Assembly: GCF_963678635.1 (NCBI RefSeq) | Contig: NC_087064.1 | Location: 67,263,548 to 67,327,547 of the forward strand | Reading direction: 5' to 3' | Length of the DNA: 64,000 bases | From: Symsagittifera roscoffensis | Taxonomy: Eukaryota; Xenacoelomorpha; Acoela; Convolutidae | In this document: piece after piece, positions 22,001-32,289 of the stretch | Layout: each line of letters begins with the position of its first letter | Numbering within the stretch: position 1 is the first letter of the stretch | Position numbers and translations under genes: made by a program | The notes under the pieces: model-generated | The model's input: the letters and a program-made list of their open reading frames with translations, nothing else | What the model was told of the DNA's origin: nothing | Databases searched by the model: none

Positions 22001-23457
22001 TCCAACTCCAACCCAAATTGAATTAAGGATGTTCAATTGTTCCGAATAAATTCGAAGGTTTATCTGAACACTTTTTACTTTTCAGTCCCATTGGTATTTT
22101 TTGGATGGAAATTAGCATGAAGTTATGGGGGTTATGGCTTTTCCGACTTAATTGAGTCTTAATTGATCCTTTCTGGTATCAAAATCAATTATCTTTATCT
22201 GATCTATCGGCACCAGTTCAATACTTCAAAGATACGCTGATTTTGAAAAATGTTTTGAGAATTTATCTTTTATAGCAGACTGATTAAGTTTTCTTAGTTG
22301 TGAACTTTAAACACCTTTTTTGCTGAATTTAGATTTGCTCATAACTATCGTAAATTAAAACAAGGGTAGCCCGTTTTTGTGCAAGTAGCACACAATTTTC
22401 CGACCATAGTATTAAAAAAGGATCTGAGCAAAAAACTAGAACTTAGGCATATTTGACAGTCAAAGTGAAAAAAGCAAATTGAAAAAAAAACTGTTTTTGT
22501 AGAAAAATTACTAGAAAAACTAAAAAAATGGTTAAAAGTTTTGCGCAGTAAAAACTTCAAAAATTAGCTTAACTTGAAAAAAAATAAATTTTTGAGGCTT
22601 AAATTAGACATAAATATTTAATTTAAACCTGCTCACTGGCTCGAAGTTAGACTAAAAATCGAAACTTTCAAAACAGTTTTTCTCGACACTAGAAAATAGA
22701 AAAAAATTGAGTTTTTTTTTTGGTTCGAATCACGACTAAAAAGTTTTAATGTGATGTGTCATTCAACCCAGACCGATGATTTTTTGCTGTACCTGATTTT
22801 GAGTGGAAAACATTAAGAAACAAATTTTCAATGGTCGGAACAAAAAGTAGCAACATTTAGTTTTCAGCCTCAGGAAAATTCAGGTATTTATTGTCATTTT
22901 GATTATGCAGGAAAGTTTTTATATGATTAATTACTAGGCCATGAGGACAATAATGTTATCATTTAGCTGATGATAACTTCAATGTCTAATATGAAGTCAT
23001 AGTTTGTTGTCGTCACTTTCAGCTAGTTTCGCATGTCAATCATGTGAATTTAATTATATTTCAGGGCTCAACTCGGAGTCTGCGTGGTTTTCTCGGCTCA
23101 TTCGGAGCAATGGCATCTACCTCGGATGCGCCCGTTTCTCGTTCCCGCGTTGCGACCGACAACTCTCCCCCCGTTGAAGTAGAAATGACGCGGAAGTTAA
23201 CTTGGACCTGTCCTATTTGTCTAATTGAAGAAGATGCTGGTCAAACCGCCGGAAATGGGAGTGATATCATCAACTTTAGCAGGGAAAACTTGCCTTGTTC
23301 ACACGTTTTTCACATGTGCTGTTTGGCAGACTTGACTAGACATACGCTCAAGTACAAGAAGCCGTTCTCGTGTCCAATGTGTCGGAAAAAATTTTCTGTC
23401 TCACTGGTGAAGAAAACCGCATCGGAAAAAAGGATTCATCTCTACGGAAATTTTTGA
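19017..23457 (+). CDS. Single-pass membrane RING-H2 protein (putative E3 ubiquitin ligase), two exons
   Basis: Exon 1 is 19017-19850, ending AAAGCT|GTAAGT; exon 2 is 23065-23457, after TATATTTCAG. Both junctions are phase 0 and join to a 408-residue protein. Residues 1-28 look like a signal peptide. Residues 29-65 are an acidic, Ser/Thr-rich outer segment with two early N-glycosylation sites (NGT, NST). Residues 66-91 are a strongly hydrophobic membrane segment. The long cytosolic tail is polar. Residues 327-384 form the RING: CPIC (327, 330), Cys356, His358, His361, Cys364 and CPMC (381, 384), which is the C3H2C3 (H2) pattern. RING-H2 proteins recruit E2 enzymes; membrane-anchored ones usually act on membrane or secretory cargo. 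The extra Cys363 beside Cys364 makes the ligand assignment uncertain by one residue. The 3.2 kb intron holds old repeats. No orthologue recognised; an additional small exon in the intron cannot be excluded. Confidence 0.8.
20186..20430 (+). repeat. 5' part of a GTTCCGAC-type short element, in RING intron
   Basis: Starts TTCCGACTTTGAAAATGGGG and runs through ACAAATAATTATCAGAATGG and GTCGAGAAAAATCGATTTAA to TTTCCAGCGAG. It aligns with 54757-55010 and the start of 993-1180. No matching 3' hairpin was located. Confidence 0.55.
21100..21670 (+). repeat. Degenerate repeat shared with 27.4-28.2 kb, with poly-G and poly-C tracts
   Basis: Shared words with 27380-28230 include TTTTCTCGAAAACYAMCTCTC, GGGTTCAATGGAGATAA, GTGCCTGCAT and ACAAAAAGTTAT. 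A run of twelve or more G at about 21255-21268 and a run of ten or more C at about 21628-21638 lie ~370 bp apart in opposite sense. ORFs here (21102-21444) are shadows. It lies inside the RING gene intron. Confidence 0.55.
21780..22012 (-). repeat. Diverged short hairpin element, 5' part only
   Basis: On the minus strand from 22012: GTTGGAATGTTCATGTTTGG followed by TGTTTTTTTT, matching the element start (GTTCCGACT...GGAATATTTATGCTCGGTG) loosely, then TCAAAATTGACAATTTGTG and ATGCGCGC. No 3' hairpin was found; an old truncated copy in the RING intron. Confidence 0.4.
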
Positions 23458-23726
23458 CATCATAATAGAATAATAGAAAACTCCACTAAAATTTGCCGTT
23501 GATTTGGTATGAAACTGTTTGCTGCTAATTGCGAAAGGTTATTTTGCAATCCGGCAATTCGTAACGACGGTCGATGGTTCTGAATTTTTACCAAGGCGAT
23601 AATTAGCAAAATTCTTCATTTTAAATTTGTAAACATGGATTTTTATGTTAATTATTTTTTCGGATAATTCTTAAGCGGTCAAAATTATGTTCTGACTACT
23701 GGAAAAGTGGAAAGCAGTTTTCAAGA

Positions 23727-23732
23727 AATAAA
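23727..23732 (+). terminator. AATAAA polyadenylation signal of RING gene
   Basis: First AATAAA after the stop, 270 bases downstream; another lies near 23828. Which is used cannot be told from sequence. Confidence 0.4.
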
Positions 23733-24167
23733 GGAGGATTGTTTACTTTTTAAAATTCCCTAATCAAAATTAACATCTGATAATTTCAAATTCTAATTGC
23801 AATTGAATTTAGTTTTTTTCCCTCTGAAATAAACCCAAATTTTTGGCGTTTCTTGTGTCAAAGAAAAACCAAAAATAAAATGAAGGCAACAAAACTATGG
23901 CTTAACTTCATTCAATACGGAGTTTTTCGATTTGTGATCAGTTTTAGGATGAAAGTTCTCATAATTATTTTGAAATCAAATGGTCGCCCGTTACGAATTG
24001 TCAAATCATCGCTTCTATTATAGTGTAAAGTTAATTCGATATCATGAAAAAAGATATAGTCACTTTAAAAACTCAAAATGAGAAGTTCATCATTGAGAGG
24101 AACAATGCCAAAATTGTTCACCCGGATAACTGTTATCATTACACAAAAATTTCCGGCGAATCACGTA

Positions 24168-24592
24168 TAAAGCTCGTAATCAGGGCAAAGCCCTGAGTGA
24201 CCCTACTGCCCTTTAACCTATATCGAATATATTTTGGGAAAACAAAATATATTTAAAAACTACAAATTTTGGACAATATCAAAGGCAAATTGTGAAAATT
24301 TGAGTGGTACGAATTTAATACGACAGATTACCTAGCCTCAATTCAGTGTGGAATGACTTTGATGTGCGGGATAATTCGCCAGGCATAAACAATTCGTCTT
24401 ACATCATGGATTATTGATTAAGGTTTATGGATAAAACCATCAAAGCGCGAACTAACTAGTCCAGAGCATTGATATCTTCATTGGGACTACAAAAATTTGT
24501 TAAAAACTATTATTTTGATCACCGAAAATTGATTGAACAAAAAAAACACACCAAGCATAAATATTCCATTTTATTCGAAAGTCGGAACAAGA
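24168..24592 (-). mobile_element. Short hairpin element, subfamily 2, minus copy
   Basis: The 5' end is near 24592 (GTTCCGACTTTCGAATAAAA); the 3' end near 24170 has the hairpin CAGGGCTTTGCCCTG read on the minus strand, with the loop-side G changed to T and the stem still paired. The body has TTTTGGGAAAACAAAATAT, GGACAATATCAAAG and ATTCGCCAGGCATAAA. Adjacent in tandem to the next copy. Confidence 0.7.
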
Positions 24593-24594
24593 AA

Positions 24595-25257
24595 ACTGCA
24601 CGTATACATGGCAAAACCCTGAATGTTCCGACTTCCCCTTAATACATATCGAATAATTTTTGTGAAAAATATTGAAAATTTTGAAGTTTTGGCCAATATC
24701 AAAGATCGAATTTGAGTCGTGCGAAATTAATATGACCGATTAGCTAGCCTCAATTCAATTTTGAACTAGTTTGTTGTACGGGATAAATCTCGCTGCATAA
24801 GTAATTCACGTTAAGCTCTCAGCGATTACGTAGCAGCATTTAAACAACCACCTATTCATACTCGTCAGTGTGTAGACAAACACTACTTTAACCAATCAGA
24901 ATTGAGACGAGGAAGAAACAATTTATTAATAATATATTTACTTCTTAAGTTAGCTTTCTCATCTCAATTCTGATTGGTTAATATAGTATTTGTCTGCTTG
25001 CTGACGAGTTTGAATACGCGGTTGTTTAATTACAGGCCGCACTCCGCTCTCAGCCTTAAGAAAAAAATTGGCAATTTTTCAACTCCCAAAATTTTACAAA
25101 AAGTGATCGGAGGTAAAATATATTTTTAAATTTGATTTCAGCAAGTCGGCATGTGGCATAAGAAATATTCTTGAAAACTTTTATTTTGATCGCCGAAAAT
25201 TGACTGAATAACAAACCACACTGAGCATAATTTTCCGTTTTCTTCGAAAGTCGGAAG
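24595..25257 (-). mobile_element. Short hairpin element, subfamily 2, split by a MITE
   Basis: The 5' end is near 25257 (CCGACTTTCGAAGAAAACGG); the 3' end is near 24600 with a decayed hairpin (CAGGGTTTTGCCA on minus). Removing 24844-25025 plus one TTAA restores a ~480 bp element collinear with 16806-17291. It sits directly 5' (in its own sense) of the copy at 24168-24592. Confidence 0.7.
24844..25025. mobile_element. MITE flanked by TTAA, nested in a hairpin element
   Basis: The 182 bp element begins ACAACC and ends GGTTGT and is flanked by TTAA on both sides (24840-24843, 25026-25029). Long imperfect inverted repeats run most of its length: ACTCGTCAG with CTGACGAGT, CAAACACTAC with a matching TAGTATTTGTC, ACCAATCAGAATTGAGA with TCTCAATTCTGATTGGT. 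TTAA duplication is known for piggyBac-type transposons and some MITEs; assignment to piggyBac is inference, as the terminal bases are not the usual CCC/CCY. Confidence 0.75.
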
Positions 25258-25259
25258 AA

Positions 25260-26820
25260 CAAAATTGCTGAAGCATAATTCCCGTACTTTGATACATCTT
25301 GAGAATGTTCAAAATTGATTCTAAAAGTCACTGTTATTTGTACATGCTAATCTGAAAATTGAATTCAAAAATCTCGAAAGATGTTTGATAAAAAAGAGTT
25401 CGAACAGTATCATTACAGTAAGTTATAAGAATTGAACCGGTTTTTTAGAGATATTGATTAAATTATTAGGTTTTTTTAACTAGCAAGGAAATTTGCCACG
25501 CTTGTTTCGCACAAATTCTTTTCAATGATTCAAGATGTTTACACTGATTCAAGATTTTTTTTTCCAATATTTAAGTTAAAACCAAAATCTAGAGTGAAGT
25601 TTTCTTCATTCTTAATGCATAGGTTTTAAGGGAATTGCGAAAATTGAATCTTATATAAAAAGGCAATTGATTGTATTAATTACGAGACAACTTTTTCAAA
25701 AAAATTGCTAATTTTGTTTGTGAAAAATACTTGAAGACATCTGACGTAGACACTGTCTGTTGTTTTGAGGTTGTGATGTCAATTTACGTATTTTATGACT
25801 GTTTTTTTCTGAATTTTTTATGTTTCCTAATTTTTGCAGTTGTTGCGAAGTAAAGCTATGCATTTGTGTCAAAAATTTTCATTGTTAAGATTTTGTGAAA
25901 CAATGGTGACATACAAAATCGATTACTCAGCAAAAACATATTTATGCAACGCATAAGGTTTTAGCATTCGGCAGTAATCACTTACTTCAGTTCATTGAAT
26001 GTAACAGCAAATATCAGTTTTTATAAAACTTATTCACAAACAATAACTGAGCGAAACATTCTTGGGAGCAAAAAATTTAGTAGCAATAACGAGAAATTTT
26101 ATAAGGTTAATTATGAAGACCAACAGTGTGTGCATAATGAATAAATTGCAAAACAAAAATCAAGTTAAAAATCCAGCATTTGCGTAACTTGAAAGCCTTT
26201 TGTGTTATTTTGGCTTTTGGTGAAATAGGATGAAAAAAAATTCTCATTACCATAAATATAGTTTTTTCATTGTTATTGCTCTTGTGAAAGCAAGTTTCCT
26301 GCAATCGAGAACTAGCTTTTTTACACGTTAGAAAATTTTTTAACAAAACTGTACGAAATTAAGAAGTTGCTTTATTAGTGAAGCATTGCCACTTCGAAAC
26401 TCCTTCTGGGTGTGTTGAATATTTGGATTATGATTATGATTATGATTACTATGATTTAACGAACGCTCAAGTGAAGAGCCAGAGAAAAAATAATAATGGA
26501 AGAGTATCCCAAAAACTTTTGATCATTTTTGATCATTCATTTATACCATCTTAAATTTAAAAAAAAACAAGTATGCTCCCTAAATTTATGCTGTCAATAA
26601 ATATTAGTTCCTTTGGCTTAGACTAATTTAGAACGATCAACACAAGCAAGGAGATCTTATAAAGCCTGTTTTAAGCAATGATATGGATTTTTAAACTTTT
26701 TGTTTTCAGTCTAATTTCGAGCGAATCAAGTATACCAGTAGATTATGTAAAAAAACTATAGCATAAAAAGCATTTAATGAAATTCCACTTAGCATTTTCC
26801 TTGAACAAAACTTTCAAATT
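25260..26820. other. Noncoding spacer, microsatellite only
   Basis: AT-rich with no supported gene. A short (GATTAT)n run lies at about 26424-26450. Minus-strand ORFs of 79-91 codons (25056-25331, 26107-26346) lack motifs; the first is the hairpin element. Confidence 0.45.
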
Positions 26821-26824
26821 GAGC

Positions 26825-27045
26825 TTTCCTGATTACCCTTGCGATAAGCAGGGTATTGCAACCGGGTACTAGATTTTTTTCCCGTTAACAGCTTTGTTCA
26901 CAGGACTCAATTGGACGTCTGGACTCATCTCTATCTTGTTTCGTAATGTATTCAAATTGCTAAGAGTTACTGGCGAAGTTAGCGTGAAGGTACCGAGTAA
27001 GCCTTGGACGGCAAAGGCCCTGGGTTCGAGTCAGACTAGGACCTG
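26825..27045 (+). mobile_element. tRNA-derived SINE with GATTACCC module
   Basis: Box A TGGCGAAGTTAG (26971-26982) and box B GGGTTCGAGTC (27022-27032) have tRNA-like spacing, with a D-loop-like GCGTGAAGG between. Upstream at 26830-26910 is the dispersed module also present at 11960 and 28680 (GATTACCCTTGCGA, CGGGTACTAGA, GTTCACAGGACTCA). Boxes A and B would form an internal Pol III promoter. The cloverleaf is not intact, so this is not a tRNA gene. Confidence 0.6.
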
Positions 27046-27379
27046 TTTTTTTAAACGGGAAATTATATTTAAAAAAGTTATCTGCCAATTATTTGTCTGC
27101 TTGTCTGTTGTCAGTTTAGCTGTCACATCTGGGGATTTTTATTTAACAGCATTTTTAATGTTGTTTTAAGTGTTTGGTCTACGACAACTTTTTGTAATTT
27201 TATTTACCTTGACTTCAAATTTCCAATTTTTTTTGTTTCGCTAAAAAAAATTCCTCGGCCAAAATTGTTTTAACCGATTTCTTCATCGGCTTAATGGCAT
27301 AATTTTGAGGCGTTTCAGGATCAACACAATTTCAGCGCTCCCCTCCGCACTTTTCAAATTGGTTGTATATTTTCCTATC

Positions 27380-28330
27380 TATTTGTTGAAACTTCATTTT
27401 TTTTTTTTCGAAAACTTTTTCACTTTTTGCAAAATGTTTAGTTTTTCTCAGAAATATATCCTGACTTTAAATAAAGGAGTATCAATTGAAAGACCGCTGA
27501 TTCCTCTGGGTGCCTGCATAATTACCTAGAGTCGTTTTCACTGGACCCCTCTATCTACATCCCTCGAAAAATTGTGGGGAAATATTTGACCCATATTTTT
27601 GATTTTTTTTTCATTTTCTCGAAAAATAAATCTCTCAGATATGAGTTTTTGGTTTCAATGGAAAAAATTGTTTTAAAAAGTTGGCCTGCACAAGTGGCTA
27701 GGACCAAATTTTTTTGCTCCTAAAGTTATGACCCTCGGAATAGTTAAATTTTTGGTTTTTCAATGTTTTGTGGGTCTTTTCGATTTTTCTCGAAAACTAC
27801 CTCTTAAAATTATATTGTGACTTGAATGAGATAAGAGGTAGTGGGAAGCTCATCTGCAATAGCGGAAACTATCAATAGTTTTCCACAAGAAGTTACTGCC
27901 CTCCTAAATGTTCAATTTTTCATTTTTTGACCGTTTTTTCAAACTTTTTGATTATTTTCAAAAATTACCCTGCCATACCTGAGATTTTGGGTTCAATTTT
28001 CAGAACGGGCTACCAAAAACTTAAGCCCTCGGAAAATCAAATATTTTATTGTGGCAACAATTTTGTTTTTTTTATAGTTTTTTGACTTTTCTCGAAAACT
28101 ATCACCCCAAATCTGATATTGAGGGTTCAATGAGATAAGGGATATAGAGAAGCTCTTCTGCATTAGAGATCACTAACAAAAAAATTACGCTACAACTTAT
28201 TGCCCTCTGAAAAGCCAAATTTTTGGTGCACTTAATTTTTTTCAACATCTAAAAAAAAAATTTTCGACTCAAGCTTTTTATAAGTTTGAATTGTATCGCA
28301 AGTGGTGCAAAGCTCCGCTTCGCCTCTAAA
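27380..28330 (+). repeat. Internally repeated element ending in a GC hairpin
   Basis: Four degenerate units at about 27600, 27785, 27950 and 28080 share CTCGAAAACTAYC, GGGTTCAATGAGATAAG, GAAGCTCWTCTGCATTAG and TTATTGCCCTC. It is homologous to 21100-21670. About 70 bases after the last unit comes the hairpin GCAAAGC-TCC-GCTTCGC near 28309, followed by CTCTAAATAAG, so the block may be one element with an internal tandem array and a hairpin end. No coding potential. Confidence 0.5.
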
Positions 28331-28679
28331 TAAGACTTGAATGGTCGATTTTAATTAGATTGCTGAAACCGGTAAAAAAATTTCCAAGTTAGTTTAAGCC
28401 TCTCTGCACACAAAATTCTTAGCTGAAACAAAACAAGGGGAAATTAAAAGCATGTATATTATGAATATCAAGGAGAAAAAAATGGTTTTGCTTTAAATCA
28501 ACCAAGGCACGTGAATGGATTCTGGATGTGCAAAATTGCACTCATTTTATTACGTCCGTAAAGTTTGGGAGTCATTAGCTGCATTTATGGAGCTGCATTT
28601 ATTTATACTTGTATCTAAACTTTACTACTAGATTTTGCACCAAGTTTTTAAGTGTATTCCAGTGACTTCAATTATAAAG

Positions 28680-28790
28680 TGCATTTTCGATTAGCAAGGG
28701 TTTTGCAACCGGCACTAAACTTTGTACCCGCTTACAGTTTGGTTCACAGGACTCATCTGGGCTATTTCCTGGTGGTACTTCAGTTCATAA
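28680..28790 (+). repeat. Dispersed repeat with GATTACCC-type core, copy 3
   Basis: GATTAGCAAGGGTTTTGCAA, CCGGCACTAAACTTTGTACCC and GTTCACAGGACTCA align with 26830-26920. It is more diverged than the other two copies. The 60-codon ORF across it is incidental. Confidence 0.5.
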
Positions 28791-28799
28791 AAAAATTCA

Positions 28800-29800
28800 A
28801 CAAGTTTGGCGTCTGCGGTTCACTTAACCTTTGAATAGAATTTACAGTTCAAAGTTTTTTATGACAACATTTTTGTTTTCGTTTCTACTAGAATTCATCC
28901 AAGTTTTATGGGCTCACATGCCGCTATATAATTGTTTTTGAAATATGAAATGCCGTTTATTATGTTTTGGACGTACTTCCGCGAATAGAACATCAATCAA
29001 GACAATTTTTTGAAGTTTTTTGTCGTTTTTTTTTTTCAAATTTGTTTCATTTTTTTGGGTTTAGTGGCTCTCTTTTTTTGTCTGCTAGCTTGCAGTGAAT
29101 CCCTCATACGCGATGGACTGAATGCGCGAAAATAAAAACCAGCCAATTAGATTTCAGTAATCTAAAATTTGGAAACATTTCCAGGGACTGAATATTGATA
29201 TTTGCCGAATATAAAAACGGCAGAAATTGGCAAAATTTTCAAATTGTCACTGACCACCGCCGAATTGGAACAAACTTTATATTTTATAGGTTTCGTTATG
29301 AAAGAAGCAAAAAATTGCTTCATTTAATTCATTTTAATTCAATGGCAATTGCTTCTTTTTAAAAAATTGACTTTCGGCTAATTTTGTTTTCGGTCAATCG
29401 CCCACAAGTTTTTTCGCCCATTCGGTCCTTCGCGCAAGAAAATAGCCCCCCTAGCTTGCTACGATATTCTTATGGTAATATCTCAACTTGCGCCTCTGTT
29501 TAATAATTGTCAATCAAGTCTCGAATTGTTTCGAGCTCTGCAGTTTTTGGTGTTTGAGCTGGTACTTTAATCTGCAAAGATTTAAAACCATTTGTTTTTA
29601 GATCAAATATGAACAAAAAATTTTATGAAAAAGGCCTTTACGGTGAAACCCACGGAATCGTTGTTTTTCGATAAATTGATTGTGCAGTGTTGCCTCACCG
29701 CAGCAGAGATGCTTAGCGGTGGCAAATAAAGAAACTGTGGGCCGAAGTTTTTGTGCTTTCTTACTCTTTGTGTTTTTGCAAAGATTTCATTTCACATATT
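28800..29800. other. Noncoding, nothing recognised
   Basis: AT-rich, no motif, no splice-bounded ORF of note. Exons for the missing N-terminal half of syntaxin-8 should lie somewhere upstream of 30948 but were not identified here. Confidence 0.4.
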
Positions 29801-29804
29801 TTTG

Positions 29805-30298
29805 CTCCGACTTTCGAAGAAAACGGAATATTTATGCTCGGTGTGGTTTTTTTATTAAGTCAACTTTCGCTGGTCGAATTAAAAACTTTCAACAAAACTT
29901 TATATACCCCATTGAAGATATCGACTTCCTATGTTCAAATGCAAAAAAATATTGTACCTCCGATTATGTTTTGTAAAGTTCTGGGGGCTTGAAAATTGCC
30001 AAATTGGCCATATTCTGGACTAAATTCTGCGCGTTTTGAAGATTTTTTTTCGTAATGCTGAGAGCGTAACGCGAATTTTTTATACGTGGCGAATTATCCC
30101 GTACAACAAAATCCTTAAACATTGAATTGCAGCTAGATAATTGGTCGTATTAATTTCGTACGACTCAAAATTTCAATCTTTGATATTGTCCAAAATTTAT
30201 AGGTTTTCCATATTTTTTTTCCAAAAAACTATTCGATATGAATTAAGGGAAAGTCGGAAAATTCAGGGCTTTGCCCTGATATACGAGCAGTCTTGTAT
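29805..30298 (+). mobile_element. Short hairpin element, subfamily 2, best-preserved + copy
   Basis: Starts CTCCGACTTTCGAAGAAAAC, GGAATATTTATGCTCGGTGTGG and runs through GCGTAACGCGAATTTTT and TGGCGAATTATCCCGTAC. It ends AAAGTCGGAAAATTCAGGG, CTTTGCCCTGATATACGAGC, AGTCTTG. The hairpin CAGGGCTTTGCCCTG is perfect. Two ORFs (98 and 79 codons) over its start have no other support. Confidence 0.75.
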
Positions 30299-30947
30299 TC
30301 TTATATTCTTAGAAAGGCAATTTTGATGATTCGTAAATAAGCTTCTGGATTTCAGTCGTGTTTTCATATTCACTACTCTTGGGGGTAAGCATTAGCTTAA
30401 ATCTAGACAAATAAAAGAGCAAATATTTGAAACATCATTTTATGGTTGGTTGAACGAGCGTCTTTTGTTCGATGGTTTATAATTACTAACTACGACATGA
30501 TGACATACAACGCACCATATAGAGATGAAGGTTCCACATATTGAGCTCATTCGAAGTTATCTTAGTTACGTGAACATCAAAATCTGTTTTAAAGTGCCTG
30601 ACTTGTTTTTTCGATTTTTAAAAATCATTTATTATATAACCATGTTGATTTTAATATAAAACAAGAGAGAGAGAGAGCATTTATTTGATATAAAAAATAG
30701 ATTAAAATTTATTATACACGCTTTTTTTTACACTTTTGGATCAGCTTCATAAAGTACAAAATCGTGATAAACTTTTAATGGAAAAAAGAAAACTGACCAG
30801 AAAAATACAAGCGATCTCTACTTTTTGTATTGTTTGGTTATGATCTTTTCAGTTAAACGCTAGACCTAGATTTTAAACGCTAGATTTTTGATATAAAAGC
30901 TCACTTCGAAAACGTGGTACGTTCATCGAATCTGTAAGCTGACTTAG

Positions 30948-32118
30948 AGCCGTCACCATTTACATTTCAAGATGCAAGGAGTGAACAACAGAGGATAATA
31001 GACCGACAGGACGAAGGTCTGGAACAGATCTATGAGGCTCTCAGGAGGACCAAAAAGGTACGTAGGCAGGATCTACTTAACAGAGATTGGTAAGTAGATT
31101 AGGTAAGTAGAATTTTCGACCAATCAGAATGCAGCAAAGTTAGAATTCTCAATAGAAAGCTCGAGCGCTAGTTTGCTGTATTTTTTCATAGGGGTGGAGA
31201 TTCTTAAGTAAATACCATAGGCAGAGGTCGGGTCTTTTCTGTTACACGGCTCAAAATTCATTGTTTTGCTATTTTGACAAATGGATTATAATGCTTGATT
31301 CTGATTGGATCAAATTAACAAATGCGAAGAAAACTTGAAACTTAATTGCAAAACCTATTAGCGCATTCAGCGTTTTGGTAATTTTGGGCCGCAAAACAGA
31401 AAAGAGGTTTCCGGCAAATAGGACGACAGTTGTTGAGACGACAACCGCTTTTGGTGGGACTTTACAACGACACTAGACACAAATTCATCCAAGTGTATTT
31501 CCGATTTACATGTTTCATTTTTCTAATATCACATCTTCACGATTTCTCAAGTCTACCAAATGGTTAAACTTTTTTATAAACGCTAATTGAACAGTTCAAA
31601 TTTTTGTATGAACTTTAATGGAATAGAATAAATAGTATAGAAGTTGAATATTTTTCCAGTCGGCCGAATTAAAAGTTTGCGCAAAATTTTACAAACAATC
31701 GTCTAGACCGTTTATGCTTTGACAAGGTTGTGATGTGAGTTTTCTCAACTTAAGAAACTTAGATGAGTCTTCGGCTCGTACTTTGTTACTGTGTTGTTTT
31801 ATTTATACACCGTTTTGTTGTATTTGTAACCAATCAAAATGAAATCAAATTTAAAATGAACAGAATATAAGGGCCATATTATCATGGACACCCTAAACGT
31901 TCTCTAACATTTAGGTGGGGGCTGCGATCGGAACTGAGATCGACCAGCAGGACGAACTGATAGACGACATCCGAGTGAAGACAGACCACGTGAACGACAA
32001 ACTGATCACGGAGACCCGACATACTGAAAGTCTCACGCAGAAATCATCCACATGTTTGATGTGGACTATCATCGTGTGTCTCGCAATTGCAATAGTTTTG
32101 ATTGGCATTCTTGGATAA
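30948..32118 (+). CDS. STX8: Syntaxin-8-type Qc-SNARE, last two exons (5' partial)
   Basis: Exon 30948-31057 (acceptor CTGACTTAG, donor AAAAAG|GTACGT) reads FTFQDARSEQQRIIDRQDEG, then LEQIYEALRRTKK. Exon 31915-32118 (acceptor AACATTTAG, phase 0) reads VGAAIGTEIDQQDELIDDI, through the rest of the SNARE helix and a C-terminal anchor (CLMWTIIVCLAIAIVLIGI) to a stop. This is a single Qc SNARE motif followed by a tail anchor with one luminal residue or so, as in syntaxin-8, which acts in endosomal fusion with syntaxin-7, Vti1b and VAMP8. The central Gln of the zero layer (IDQQDEL) is retained. The N-terminal Habc-type exons are upstream and unidentified. A shadow ORF runs antisense. AATAAA is at 32275. 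Confidence 0.85.
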
Positions 32119-32274
32119 TATTATTACTTTTGGATAAGTGCATAATTGAAGCCACGAGTATCATGAAGCTAGCCCGATACTCTTTTCAAATTTCTGAAAT
32201 AATTTGTTCTCAGTTTCGTTTTTTTTTCTGTAAAACTAAAACAGGATTGGAAAATATTTGGAAAAATTTGCAAG

Positions 32275-32280
32275 AATAAA
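32275..32280 (+). terminator. STX8: AATAAA polyadenylation signal of syntaxin-8
   Basis: About 157 bases after the stop codon, the only AATAAA in the likely 3'UTR. Confidence 0.45.
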
Positions 32281-32289
32281 AATTACTCA

